Positions 50,601 through 58,216 are shown, counted from the stretch's first letter. The stretch is 64,000 bases of DNA from Cytophagales bacterium (GCA_004292855.1 RDXN01000050.1:46256-110255); one strand, 5' to 3'. Notes: generated from the letters alone by a model not told the origin. A program made the numbers and translations.

Positions 50601-50845
50601 AATTTAAGGCTTGAAAGCAGGCTCTTTTGGCCTAGTTTAACGTGTACCTGCGTCCATTTGAGGTTAGGACCGCCGACGGGCTGAATCAGATTGTTCAGAT
50701 CGTCGGAGAGCCAGGGGGCGTAGCTTTGCCCGGTGTTTTCGGCGGGTGTCACCGAGACCAACGAAAGGCGTTGGGGTGGGGTAGTTTGCGCCCAACATAC
50801 CGAGGTCAGAAAGACTACGGCGATAGTCAGTAATAGTATTCTCAT
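47663..50845 (-). CDS. T9SS-secreted protein with a clan A glycoside hydrolase-like domain
   Basis: A 1060-residue exported protein: signal peptide MRILLLTIAVVFLTSVCWAQ, then three discoidin-like/beta-sandwich repeats (about 35-470). A TIM-barrel domain follows, starting LGINAFEWDFYPPG. Likely catalytic acids are Glu in IECENERDKWW (acid/base) and Glu in MPVYISETGYDL (nucleophile), as in GH clan A. The C-terminus is a T9SS type A domain (VLYPNPATDALTLGWTNEYVG ... GVHLIEIQQGAERVVRRVLKVR). It should act on a polysaccharide at the cell surface. The substrate is unknown. ATG 50845 starts the signal peptide. Confidence 0.85.
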   Translation of the reverse strand: MRILLLTIAVVFLTSVCWAQTTPPQRLSLVSVTPAENTGQSYAPWLSDDLNNLIQPVGGPNLKWTQVHVKLGQKSLLSSLKLYCQKSNFANQSALFYALNGSQRILIGAFKSGKDGEWVTLTPFQPLVADALLVYKFGNNIPQKIQAFGEVMTPTTALPRPLKLLDLKSVSANPETGQDYKNFLQKKPKQLVPLYNNPNNERWTDITITFDKRSLLTQLDLYDGDDSFAQTPAEIYALNGTERTLVGLFTGDLFRAFKICPLPTPDVADGIVIRKYNNAMPLKVMAYGQELPADPLTEPTFTPPPSNTGVVMGTKIPITPSRWYQLNNVSNGLGALFDGATDADVFTGFGKVLPTYEAYYPLLPGESMTIKGIKFFDGSDSRPTQPLRLSIITSDWRRIEIGQFQGLEYMNWVGPYPDRQPEGNAKFLLDTPISGARYLLISTSDFWPTELEIYGDHVPGTVVTTPLPPKSPKLKNLLGINAFEWDFYPPGISIIDEAKMNALKTFGVIRHYMDWEKVEFTEGYYTFNPTRSGGWDYDQMYARCKAEGIEVMTCFKDISPYLKDTYPAENQHNDNIPIYYGRDPALPQSYLQQARAAFQFAARYGKNQTVDPALVKVDNTPRYNSAPINEVKIGLGLINLIECENERDKWWQGRWAYQSGREYAADMSAFYDGHKNTMGPGVGVKNADPRMKVVMGGLVSMAFGTDYVRGMVDWCREHRGLRPDGRVDLCWDMINYHLYADNAGSMQTGTGTRGATPELSIAAQVARNAIQFAHDYCYDMPVYISETGYDLHPDSPLKAIPIGPKSALITQADWNLRTALMYARTGIDRIDFYQSYDQNILSGTQFASMGFLNSDFSRKPTADYFYQTKNLFGDYIFKETISTNPNVDRYERNGESAYALWIPDEVGRTASYALNLGNATGAQVFSLQVGRDTMAIQTVTATTGFVSLTLTETPIFVKPQSSQARLASTTETTDWQQTIVLYPNPATDALTLGWTNEYVGDVAIRVIDAGPGLTHQTARFEKKGPDFKATLDVSRLSYGVHLIEIQQGAERVVRRVLKVR

Positions 50846-50993
50846 CTTAACTAGCAAATTTTATGGGTAGTTGCCGCAAAACTGGTTCATAACCAATGGC
50901 TTGCCATTTTAAGACGGGATTTTAGTAAACGGGTAACATACAAGTAGATCTAGTGATTTTGTAGCGTTTTCTTATGATTAGATCGTATGCCCG

Positions 50994-51040
50994 CCCCCTT
51001 TCCTCCCCTTCCTCCCTCTTCCCTTTCCTCCCTTTTTCCT
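50994..51040 (+). repeat. 47-base uninterrupted polypyrimidine tract
   Basis: Every base from 50994 to 51040 is C or T on the plus strand. It ends exactly at the first T of the prfC -7 box. Such mirror-rich tracts can form triplex DNA. Confidence 0.8.
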
Positions 51041-51047
51041 ATCTTTG
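51040..51047 (+). promoter_or_regulatory. -7 box TATCTTTG before prfC
   Basis: TATCTTTG fits TAnnTTTG. It contains the TTG at 51045 that could be mistaken for a start; the real ATG is 51105. Confidence 0.6.
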
Positions 51048-51104
51048 CACCCTATTTCGGCCAACGGTTTCGCTCCGGCGTACTGGCCGTTGCGACTTAC
51101 CATA

Positions 51105-52700
51105 ATGACCATACAACAGGAGATTGCCCGCCGACGGACGTTTGCCATTATCAGCCACCCCGATGCTGGCAAAACCACACTGACCGAAAAATTGCTGCTT
51201 TTTGGCGGAGCCATTCAAGTGGCCGGTGCCGTGAAATCGAACAAGATCAAGAAAACCGCCACCTCCGATTTTATGGAGATCGAGAAGCAGCGGGGCATCT
51301 CGGTGGCTACGTCGGTGATGACGTTTGATTACGAGGGGTTGAAAATCAATATCTTAGATACACCTGGCCACAAAGATTTTGCCGAAGATACCTACCGTAC
51401 CCTAACGGCGGTCGACTCGGTTATTCTGGTGATCGACTGTGTGAAGGGGGTGGAGGAGCAAACCGAGCGGCTCATGGAGGTGTGCCGCATGCGCGATACG
51501 CCCGTGATGATCTTCGTGAACAAGATGGACCGCGAGGGCAAAAACCCCTTCGACCTGCTCGACGAACTCGAAGAAAAGTTGAATATCCGGGTGCGCCCGT
51601 TGGCGTGGCCCGTCAACATGGGCCAGAATTTCAAGGGCGTGTATAGCCTGATGGACCAAAACCTGAACTTCTTCAAGGTGAACAAAACCCGCCTGGAAGA
51701 CGACGTTCTGGAAATTGACATCAACACGCCCGTTTTGGAGGAGAAAGTGGGCCAACGCGATGCCGACCAACTCCGCGAAGATGTCGAACTGATCGAGGGG
51801 GTCTATGACACCTTCGACCGGGAGGCTTATCTGGACGGTAAACTAGCCCCCGTGTTTTTCGGGTCGGCGGTGAACAACTTTGGCGTGAAGGAACTCCTCG
51901 ACGCGTTCTGCCGTCTCTCACCCGAACCCGTTGGCCGCCCCACCGACAAGCGCGAGGTGACCCCCACCGACAAGCAGTTCAGCGGGTTTGTATTCAAGAT
52001 TCACGCCAACCTCGACCCCCGCCATCGCGACCGGATCGCGTTTTTGCGCATCTGTTCGGGTAAGTTTGAGCGGGGTAAGTTTTACCATCATACCCGGCTC
52101 GACAAAGACCTGCGCTTCAGCAGCCCGTTCAGCTTCATGGCCGATGCCAAAGCCGTAATGGACGAGGGTTTCCCCGGCGACGTGGTGGGCCTTTACGACA
52201 CGGGCAACTTTAAAATCGGCGACAGCCTGACCGAGGGCGAAGACCTGCAATTCCAGGGAATTCCGAGTTTCTCGCCCGAGATTTTCAAGGAGTTGATCAA
52301 CCTCGACCCCATGAAGTCGAAGCAGTTGGAGAAGGGTATTCAGCAACTAACCGACGAGGGTGTGGCCCAGTTGTTTTTGCTCCAACCCGGCAACCGCAAG
52401 GTCGTGGGCACGGTGGGTGAACTTCAATTTGAGGTGATCCAGTACCGGCTCGAACACGAGTACGGGGCCAAGTGCCGGTGGGTGCCCATGAACTACACCA
52501 AAGCCACCTGGATTACCGCTGAAAACCCCGTGAAGCTGACCGAGTTTATCCGGCTCAAGGGCAACCAAATCGGCTACGACAAAGACGGCAACCCCGTTTT
52601 CCTGGCCGAATCGGACTGGATTCTGCGCATGAACGCCCAAAACAACCCCGACGTGACCTTCCACCAAACCTCGGAGTTTAAAACCAAGGAGGCCGCGTAG
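51105..52700 (+). CDS. prfC: Peptide chain release factor 3
   Basis: A 531-residue translational GTPase that recycles RF1/RF2 after termination. It starts [20 protein letters not shown], the normal RF3 start. G motifs are clear: HPDAGKTT (P-loop), DTPGHKDF (G3), and FVNKMDRE (G4). Family parts [10 protein letters not shown], SQFLEKxG-like [18 protein letters not shown], and [17 protein letters not shown] all fit RF3. An upstream in-frame TTG (51045) lies in the promoter. The gene is preceded by a polypyrimidine tract and followed by an 18-bp tandem repeat. Confidence 0.95.
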   Translation: MTIQQEIARRRTFAIISHPDAGKTTLTEKLLLFGGAIQVAGAVKSNKIKKTATSDFMEIEKQRGISVATSVMTFDYEGLKINILDTPGHKDFAEDTYRTLTAVDSVILVIDCVKGVEEQTERLMEVCRMRDTPVMIFVNKMDREGKNPFDLLDELEEKLNIRVRPLAWPVNMGQNFKGVYSLMDQNLNFFKVNKTRLEDDVLEIDINTPVLEEKVGQRDADQLREDVELIEGVYDTFDREAYLDGKLAPVFFGSAVNNFGVKELLDAFCRLSPEPVGRPTDKREVTPTDKQFSGFVFKIHANLDPRHRDRIAFLRICSGKFERGKFYHHTRLDKDLRFSSPFSFMADAKAVMDEGFPGDVVGLYDTGNFKIGDSLTEGEDLQFQGIPSFSPEIFKELINLDPMKSKQLEKGIQQLTDEGVAQLFLLQPGNRKVVGTVGELQFEVIQYRLEHEYGAKCRWVPMNYTKATWITAENPVKLTEFIRLKGNQIGYDKDGNPVFLAESDWILRMNAQNNPDVTFHQTSEFKTKEAA

Positions 52701-52722
52701 GGGTAGACCCACGTGTCTACCC
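52701..52722 (+). terminator. Possible prfC terminator stem at start of tandem repeat
   Basis: A perfect 8-bp stem with a 6-base loop directly after the prfC TAG, without a T-tract. Confidence 0.35.
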
Positions 52723-52806
52723 TTGCCCACGTGTCTACCCTTGCCCACGTGTCTACCCTTGCCCACGTGTCTACCCTTGCCCACGTGTCTACCCTTGCCC
52801 ACGTGT
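52701..52806 (+). repeat. 18-bp tandem repeat after prfC (CCCACGTGTCTACCCTTG)
   Basis: CCCACGTG recurs at 18-base steps (ACGTG at 52711, 52729, 52747, 52765, 52783, 52801), giving five complete units. The first unit forms a stem: GGGTAGAC (52701-52708) with GTCTACCC (52715-52722). Confidence 0.9.
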
Positions 52807-52874
52807 TCCTTGCCTAGACCCAACCGGTTACTTTTTTGTTTTTGATTGGTTATGTTTGTAAAAAGACACTGGTT

Positions 52875-53092
52875 ATGACAACGTTGGAGAAGGAAGAAAT
52901 CAAGAGTGTTATTCGGGAAGTAGTGCGTGAAGACAACCAACCTTCTTCAAGGAGTTGTTGAAAGAACTTTTAGCAGAAACTTTGACACATGAGTCAGTTC
53001 CTGAGCCTGAACTAAGCAGGGCTGAACGGTTTGATGCAATCATCAAAAAAGATTTTGAGCGTTACAAAAACGTATTCAAGGCATTGGCTTGA
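52875..53092 (+). pseudogene. Frameshifted small gene with FERYKNVFKALA tail
   Basis: From ATG 52875 the frame gives MTTLEKEEIKSVIREVVRED, then runs into TGA at 52959-52961. Reading continues sensibly in the -1 frame from 52943 (FFKELLKELLAETLTHES ... RAERFDAIIKKDFERYKNVFKALA) to TGA 53090-53092. One base appears to be missing near 52942, unless the sequence is in error. The joined product would be about 73 residues. Its stop overlaps the next ATG by one base. Function unknown; the N-terminal helix is of a type seen in Bacteroidota small antitoxin-like proteins. Confidence 0.5.
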
Positions 53093-53229
53093 TGAAGAAG
53101 CAACAGTCCAAAGTACTGAAAAAGGGTGAGCAAATTGCCCAAAAGGAAAGTCGACGGAAAGCAGATTTTGAGCGATTGTTGAGCGAAACAAGCAAGAAAT
53201 ATAAGCAGGTTTTTGAAGCACTGGCTTGA
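53092..53229 (+). CDS. Small basic protein, tail like its upstream neighbour
   Basis: A 45-residue protein from ATG 53092 to TGA 53229, very rich in Lys, Gln and Glu (MKKQQSKVLKKGEQIAQKE). Its C-terminal half (RRKADFERLLSETSKKYKQ, then VFEALA) shares the DFE/YK/VF-ALA pattern with the end of the preceding frame. The coupling (TGATG) and shared tail suggest tandem duplication of a module. No known family. Confidence 0.5.
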   Translation: MKKQQSKVLKKGEQIAQKESRRKADFERLLSETSKKYKQVFEALA

Positions 53230-53279
53230 CGATGCGTATACCTTATCGATTGCAATAGTCTCGGTTCAACTTATTTCTG

Positions 53280-53306
53280 TAAACTTGCGAACCCTTCATT
53301 CGCAAG
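53280..53306 (+). promoter_or_regulatory. -7-like box overlapping a palindrome before susD
   Basis: TAAACTTG (53280-53287) resembles TAnnTTTG. It overlaps the inverted repeat CTTGCGAA (53284-53291)/TTCGCAAG (53299-53306), which could be an operator or an mRNA hairpin 11 bases before ATG 53317. Confidence 0.4.
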
Positions 53307-53316
53307 CACGGACCTG

Positions 53317-54804
53317 ATGAGAAAATTTCTTATTCCCTTCATTTTAATTGGGTTATCTGCCCTCAGTTGCACCGATTTGGTGGAACGTCCCGAAGCGGAA
53401 GCAACGCCCGAAAACTTCTTTGTCAATGAGAAATCCGTTGAGCCAATCATCGTCCGGGCCTATGCTCCGTTGCGGCAATACACCTGGAATTACTGGAACA
53501 TCAGCGAAGCTTCTTCGGATGAAATGCAATCCATTTTCCATGAGAGTTACTGGTGGATTCCCTTGGACAATCATGTCTTTTTGCCCACTCACGAACTGAT
53601 TAACAATTTTTGGTTTGAGTCCTACACGGCCATAAAAGAGTGTAACAGTGCGCTGGTTGTGTTGGTGACCATACCCGACAGGATTGCAACTAAGCCCAAA
53701 TTCGTTGCTGAAGTACGCGCACTCCGCGCCTTTTATTACTACCTGCTGCTCGACATGTTCGGTAATGTCCCCATTATTACCGAAGCCAACAATACCAATC
53801 CTGCCCTCGCTCAGGCCACTCGCCGGGAGGTGTTTGAGTTTTGCGAACGCGAGTTGAAAGCCGCTCTGCCCACCCTGCCCGAAACTGCCCCTACCGGGCG
53901 CGTGACTAAAGGCGTTGCGTTGGCCCTGCTCAACAAACTTTACCTCAATGCCGAGATTTTTTCCGGCACTGCCCGCTGGGCTGATTGCATTGCCACTGCC
54001 GATGCCGTTATTCAATCGGGGCATTACAGCCTCGAACCCAACTATTACGACAATTTCAAGCTCAACAACGAAACCAGTAAAGAGGCCATTTTTCTGGTTC
54101 AGTTTTCGCGGACGATTGATCTGGGCTGGCCCAACCAGAATTTCTACATGCGGTCGCTGCATTACAATCAGATGCCCGCCAGTCCCTGGAATGGCTTCGC
54201 AACGATAACCGAAGTATATGATGCCTTTAATTCCGACGATGTTCGACGGCAAGCCATCTGGATTGGGCAACAGTACAGCATTTTGCAGTGGCCCAAAGCG
54301 AGTCAGACCGGAACGCCCCTCAACGACCGAACCGGGAGACCACTGATTTTCACCAAAACACTTGGCCCTCAGTGGGGGCCGGAGAATCAGGGAGCGCGGG
54401 TGGTGAAATATGAACCTGACCTACAGGCTCCCGGCGGGCAGGGCGAAAATGATTACCTCATTTTTCGGTATTCCGATGTATTGTTGGCCAAAGCCGAAGC
54501 CTGTTTGCGGGTGGGCCGCACTGCCGAAGCCCTCGAATTAGTCAATCAAGTGCGTCGTCGGGCCTTCCCCACCCAATCAGGCGAACGCAAAACCCTGACG
54601 CTGACCGACATTTATAACGAACGGTTGTTTGAGTTTTACTGGGAAGGCTTTCGGCGGCAGGATATGATTCGGTTCGGGACGTTTTGGGATGCCTACACCA
54701 ACAAAAAAGACACACGGGCAGGCCGCAACACGACCATTCTAATGCCCATTCCAAGCGCGGCATTGGCTCAGAATCCGAATTTAAAGCAGAATCCGGGGTA
54801 TTGA
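53317..54804 (+). CDS. SusD/RagB-family nutrient-binding outer membrane lipoprotein
   Basis: A 495-residue lipoprotein (MRKFLIPFILIGLSALSC). It has the SusD_RagB layout: N-terminal SusD-like region (RPEAEATPENFFVNEKSVEPIIVRAYAPLRQ), tetratricopeptide core (RALRAFYYYLLLDMFGNVPIITE), and the C-terminal VRRRAF ... LTLTDIYNERLFEFYWEGFRRQDMIRFGTF signature. SusD proteins form a lid on a SusC TonB-dependent channel and bind glycans or peptides outside the cell. No susC is next to it in the window: upstream are tiny genes and prfC, and downstream a CMD protein. Confidence 0.9.
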   Translation: MRKFLIPFILIGLSALSCTDLVERPEAEATPENFFVNEKSVEPIIVRAYAPLRQYTWNYWNISEASSDEMQSIFHESYWWIPLDNHVFLPTHELINNFWFESYTAIKECNSALVVLVTIPDRIATKPKFVAEVRALRAFYYYLLLDMFGNVPIITEANNTNPALAQATRREVFEFCERELKAALPTLPETAPTGRVTKGVALALLNKLYLNAEIFSGTARWADCIATADAVIQSGHYSLEPNYYDNFKLNNETSKEAIFLVQFSRTIDLGWPNQNFYMRSLHYNQMPASPWNGFATITEVYDAFNSDDVRRQAIWIGQQYSILQWPKASQTGTPLNDRTGRPLIFTKTLGPQWGPENQGARVVKYEPDLQAPGGQGENDYLIFRYSDVLLAKAEACLRVGRTAEALELVNQVRRRAFPTQSGERKTLTLTDIYNERLFEFYWEGFRRQDMIRFGTFWDAYTNKKDTRAGRNTTILMPIPSAALAQNPNLKQNPGY

Positions 54805-54818
54805 GTTGGGCTTTGTGG

Positions 54819-54826
54819 TAAGTTTG
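54819..54826 (+). promoter_or_regulatory. -7 box TAAGTTTG before CMD-family gene
   Basis: TAAGTTTG matches TAnnTTTG and lies 18 bases before ATG 54845. Confidence 0.5.
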
Positions 54827-54844
54827 TAGCAAACAATCTTCCTC

Positions 54845-55378
54845 ATGCCCCGAATACTCCCCCTGCCCGAACAAGCCGCCGATGAGGCCCTGAAAGCTGC
54901 CTGGGCCAAACACATTGCCGACTACCCCGGCTCCCGCATCACCAACATGAAGGCTACCCTGAGCCATTCGCCCCTGGCGTTTGAGGTCTACATGCAGTGG
55001 TATCCGCTGTATCATGCCGTGATTGGCATCGTAGGCGAACGCATGGCCTACCTGTTCGCTCATGCCATCTCGGAGGCCAGCAATTGCCCCCTCTGCACGA
55101 CCTTTTTTCGCAAAATCATCATTCAAAACGGCGAACGCCCCGAAGATCTTCACCTGACCGAAACCGAGCAGCAACTGCTGGATTTTGGCGCGGCTATTGC
55201 TCAACACCGGGGCGAGGTCCCCAACGCTCTGTACAGTTCCATTCAGGCGCAGTTCGCAGACGCCCAGATCGTGACGCTCGTGGCTTTTGCGGGGCAAATG
55301 ATCGCTACAAACTTGTTTAACAATGTGTTGGAGGTGGAAGTTGACGGTTATCTGGCACCGTACGTATCACTTGTTTAA
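54845..55378 (+). CDS. Carboxymuconolactone decarboxylase-like (AhpD-fold) protein
   Basis: A 177-residue helical protein. The AhpD/CMD fold signature is FAHAISEASNCPLCTTFFRKIIIQNG, where the CxxC (Cys-Pro-Leu-Cys) can act in peroxide reduction or thiol chemistry. The rest (LHLTETEQQLLDFGAAIAQHRGEVPNALYSSI and VAFAGQMIATNLFNNVLEVEVD) fits CMD proteins. It is cytoplasmic. It is followed at 6 bases by an SDR gene, so the two probably form an operon with a shared small-molecule or redox role. Confidence 0.85.
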   Translation: MPRILPLPEQAADEALKAAWAKHIADYPGSRITNMKATLSHSPLAFEVYMQWYPLYHAVIGIVGERMAYLFAHAISEASNCPLCTTFFRKIIIQNGERPEDLHLTETEQQLLDFGAAIAQHRGEVPNALYSSIQAQFADAQIVTLVAFAGQMIATNLFNNVLEVEVDGYLAPYVSLV

Positions 55379-55384
55379 GCGTTA

Positions 55385-56194
55385 ATGCTCATGTTTAATT
55401 CAGCGAATAAAGTGGCTTTCATTACAGGAGCCGCTCACGGTCAGGGTCGTGCTGTAGCTCTGGCTCTGGCAAAAGAAGGAACGGATATTGTGGCCTTCGA
55501 TGTGGCCAGAAACCTTGAATATCCAGCCTACACGTTTGGGTCGAGCGCGGAACTCGACTCGCTCAAAGCAGATGTGGAAGCTTTGGGAGTGCAATGCCTG
55601 ACCGTTGCTGGTGATGTCCGTTCTGATGCCGACATCGTGCGGGCCGTCGACGAAACCATGAGCCGATTCGGCCGGATCGACATCCTGTTCAACAACGCGG
55701 GTATTTGCGCCTACGGCCTTGCCCACGAACTAGAAGAAGACGCCTGGGATGCCATGCTCGACATAAATCTCAAAGGAGCCTGGCTAGTGGCCCGGCGCGT
55801 GATTCCGGTCATGATCGAGCAGCGGTCGGGCGTTATTATCAACAATTCGAGCATTGCCGGGTTGCGGGGTATGGGGCGGCTGAGTCATTACGCGGCCTCG
55901 AAATGGGGACTGGTGGGGCTAACCAAGTCGTGGGCTATCGAACTGGCTCCGTATACTATTCGGGTCAACTCTATTCACCCCACGGGCGTCAACACGCCTA
56001 TGAACGACGGGTTAGCCGCCCTCGAAGGCACCACCACGCAGGAAATTGCCGAACGCTCGGCGGGGAACTTGTTGCCCGTCCCCTGGGTCGAACCCGACGA
56101 TGTGGCCGGGATGGTACTCTACCTGACCTCCGACGCGGCCCGCTACATCACTGGCTCGCAGTTCGTGCTCGATGCGGGTCTATTGACCCGCTGA
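55385..56194 (+). CDS. Short-chain dehydrogenase/reductase
   Basis: A 269-residue SDR: cofactor loop TGAAHGQGRAVALALAKEG, DVARNLEYP for the acidic NAD-type pocket, NNAGICAYG, catalytic Ser in NNSSIAGLRG, and YAASKWGLVG for the Tyr-Lys pair. The extended loop after DVARN and the closing DVAGMVLYLTSDAARYITGSQFVLDAG resemble the mycofactocin-coupled SDR group, though mycofactocin itself is not expected here. The substrate is unknown. Its 3' end overlaps the convergent FAD gene by 15 bases. ATG 55385 or 55391 could be the start. Confidence 0.88.
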   Translation: MLMFNSANKVAFITGAAHGQGRAVALALAKEGTDIVAFDVARNLEYPAYTFGSSAELDSLKADVEALGVQCLTVAGDVRSDADIVRAVDETMSRFGRIDILFNNAGICAYGLAHELEEDAWDAMLDINLKGAWLVARRVIPVMIEQRSGVIINNSSIAGLRGMGRLSHYAASKWGLVGLTKSWAIELAPYTIRVNSIHPTGVNTPMNDGLAALEGTTTQEIAERSAGNLLPVPWVEPDDVAGMVLYLTSDAARYITGSQFVLDAGLLTR

Positions 56195-57151
56195 TACGGC
56201 CCGCGCCATCGCTAACCCTGACAAAAAGGCTCCTTCTACATTGCCCGTGCCGAAACCATCGCCCCCAAACAACAGGGGAGCGGGTGTTTGGGCCCGTAAA
56301 TAGGGTTCGGGATGGCGCACCTCGGCCATGCTATACCGCCAGCGGTGGACCTGATAGGTGAGTATGTCGGCAGGAGGAATGTATTCGGCCAGTTGACCCA
56401 GCAGGGCGTGGCCTACACCCATGAGGTCGTTATCGAAATGGGCCTGACTAAAAGCCGGGTTTGCCTGAATCGTGACGGACGGTTGATTGGGCGAGATGCC
56501 TTTCTGAAAATTATCGGCGAGCCAGGCAACGGGGCCGTGGTCGGGGCGGAGGCTGCCGGGGTGAGGTAGTTGGCTGGGTCGTTTCAAAACGACCATCACC
56601 GTAATGCAGGGAGCATACTGAATGGTTTCGAGGGTAGTAAAATCGACCGCGTCGGCGTCAATATCACTGTCGTGTAGGAGCGTGAGAGCCTGCGGGGCTG
56701 GTATAGTAATGAGCAGATTATCCGCTTCGAACGTCCGATCTGTTTCGCTCGTAACGCGCCAACCTTGGCCCGTGAGCACCGAGATTTGTTCGATCCGAAC
56801 TACCCGTTCGCCGGTTTGTACGTCGAGCGACTCGGCCATATGCTTGGCAATCGCGCTCATACCCTCACAACCTATGTAATGCGGAAATTGACCGTCTGGA
56901 TCCGAAACGGGCCATATCCCCACTACATTCGATTCGATAAGCTCGGTCGTAAACGTCTGAAAGTCGGGCGAGTGGGCCGTGAAATATTGCGCACCGTGGT
57001 CAAGTCGGCTTTGGTCGATTCGGCGGGTGGCCATGCGTCCACCGACGCCCCGGCCTTTGTCGAGAACTGTAACGTGATGACCTTGTCTTGTAAGTTCGCG
57101 GGCGGCTGTAAGGCCAGCTATCCCGGCTCCGATAAGTAGCGTTGAGGGCAT
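56180..57151 (-). CDS. FAD-dependent oxidoreductase (renalase/amine oxidase-like)
   Basis: A 323-residue flavoprotein with an N-terminal Rossmann motif, STLLIGAGIAGLTAARELTRQGHHVTVLDKGRGVGGRMATRR. The second FAD signature near the end is APLLFGGDGFGTGNVEGAFLSGLAMA. It resembles renalase-like NAD(P)/FAD oxidoreductases of about 320 residues. ATG 57151 was chosen; upstream residues in the longer frame are unrelated to the family. A TACGTTTG box (57169-57176) lies 18 bases upstream. It overlaps the SDR stop. Confidence 0.88.
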   Translation of the reverse strand: MPSTLLIGAGIAGLTAARELTRQGHHVTVLDKGRGVGGRMATRRIDQSRLDHGAQYFTAHSPDFQTFTTELIESNVVGIWPVSDPDGQFPHYIGCEGMSAIAKHMAESLDVQTGERVVRIEQISVLTGQGWRVTSETDRTFEADNLLITIPAPQALTLLHDSDIDADAVDFTTLETIQYAPCITVMVVLKRPSQLPHPGSLRPDHGPVAWLADNFQKGISPNQPSVTIQANPAFSQAHFDNDLMGVGHALLGQLAEYIPPADILTYQVHRWRYSMAEVRHPEPYLRAQTPAPLLFGGDGFGTGNVEGAFLSGLAMARAVSAGQ

Positions 57152-57168
57152 AGGCGGGTAGATTACTA

Positions 57169-57176
57169 CAAACGTA
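57169..57176 (-). promoter_or_regulatory. -7 box TACGTTTG before FAD oxidoreductase
   Basis: On the minus strand TACGTTTG fits TAnnTTTG, 18 bases upstream of ATG 57151. Confidence 0.5.
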
Positions 57177-57206
57177 ACTAAACCACCTGTGCTTTTGTTG
57201 AAAGCA

Positions 57207-57998
57207 ATGATGCGTCGATTCTCGTTCCTGAACGGATTTATCTCTTTCCTGATAGCCCTGCCCATCGGAGTATGGTGGCTGTATCCGTCGGTGGTCCGGT
57301 GCATGCTGATTGCCTATTCGGGCGAGTTTCGGGCGGTTCCGGGGGGGTATGTGAGCCATCAGACACCCGCTCGTCAGCAGAAAGCCCTGCTCCGGCACGA
57401 CCAACAGGCATGTGACCGAATCCGGCAATTTTGGGGCGAAAAGCAGGGCCGTGCCATCCTGATCTATTGCCACACCGCCGACCAATACGCCGACTATTGC
57501 GGAAATGGTTCGTCCGAATCGGCGGGGTGTAGCCTGGCCACCCCCTGGGGCGACTCGTTTCTGGTGTTGGGGCAGGAGGGCAACAACCCCGATGTGATCG
57601 CCCACGAACGCTGCCACGACGAATTACAAACGCGCGTGGGCTGGTGGCGTACCAACCGACAAATTCCGCAGTGGTTCAACGAGGGCCTTGCTCTGATGGT
57701 CGATTACCGCTTCACAAACCCCCATGCCGACGCCCACCAACGCGCCCGCGATTTCCGCGACGGATGGGAATACCGTGCCTACGGGCGACAAATGGCCCTT
57801 TCGTTGGAAGACATTGCTACTATGCGCGGATTTTTCGGGGGCGACTACCACCATGTCATGCTTGCCTATTACACGGGGGCCGTCGAGGTCTCGAAGTGGT
57901 TGGTCAGAGCTGGTCCCGGAGGTCCGGCAGACTTGGCAAAAAGAGTAGGAGAGGGGGAGAAGTTTGAGGAGGTGTATGGACCAAGTCTACGCGAATAA
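57207..57998 (+). CDS. Putative membrane-anchored zinc metallopeptidase
   Basis: A 263-residue protein with an N-terminal hydrophobic helix (LNGFISFLIALPIGVWWLYPSVV) and a gluzincin-type motif AHERCHDEL (HExxH) followed about 25 residues later by WFNEGLALMVDYR, whose Glu would be the third zinc ligand. This order (HExxH then NEGLA) is that of peptidase MA-like proteins. The catalytic part should lie outside the cytoplasm. The upstream TTG start (57189) adds six residues and is less likely than ATG 57207. It is the last gene before the mobile element. Confidence 0.75.
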   Translation: MMRRFSFLNGFISFLIALPIGVWWLYPSVVRCMLIAYSGEFRAVPGGYVSHQTPARQQKALLRHDQQACDRIRQFWGEKQGRAILIYCHTADQYADYCGNGSSESAGCSLATPWGDSFLVLGQEGNNPDVIAHERCHDELQTRVGWWRTNRQIPQWFNEGLALMVDYRFTNPHADAHQRARDFRDGWEYRAYGRQMALSLEDIATMRGFFGGDYHHVMLAYYTGAVEVSKWLVRAGPGGPADLAKRVGEGEKFEEVYGPSLRE

Positions 57999-58022
57999 CA
58001 CTTTCGTTCGATTGATCATCTT

Positions 58023-58055
58023 GATTGAACCAACGACCTACTGATTACAAGTCAG
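58023..58055 (-). other. Partial tRNA-Thr(TGT) sequence, probable attachment site
   Basis: On the minus strand, 58055 to 58023 reads as the anticodon arm (CTGACTTGTAATCAG, anticodon TGT), variable loop AGGTC and start of the T-arm GTTGGTTCAATC of a tRNA-Thr. The acceptor stem and D-arm are absent on both sides. It lies 160 bases from a tyrosine recombinase, so it is best explained as an att copy left by integration into a tRNA-Thr gene. Confidence 0.65.
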
Positions 58056-58170
58056 ACAAGGGTGGTATTTGTTATTTGTAGATAATCACCTAAAGAATCT
58101 GTATATCAATGGTTTACATTGAAATCTGTGTTGGTTGGCGTTGGTTGTTTCTGGATATTTTCGTATTTTT

Positions 58171-58191
58171 ATGTGCAAATCATGTGCAAAT
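58171..58191 (+). repeat. Direct repeat ATGTGCAAAT before the integrase
   Basis: Two copies of ATGTGCAAAT (58171-58180 and 58182-58191) lie 25 bases before the integrase start. They could be arm-type recombinase binding sites or operators. Confidence 0.5.
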
Positions 58192-58216
58192 GGCGAAGGG
58201 TTTGTACATAAAAATC

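Noticed and set aside
52347..52940. Minus-strand frame with repeated HVGKGR peptide
   Set aside because: It is only the translation of the 18-bp tandem repeat and the antisense of prfC.
55385..56194. Mycofactocin-dependent dehydrogenase
   Set aside because: The SDR resembles that group, but no mycofactocin genes are seen and the pathway is not expected in this phylum.
58012..58060. Complete tRNA-Thr gene
   Set aside because: Only the anticodon arm to half the T-arm is present; no D-arm or acceptor stem can be drawn.
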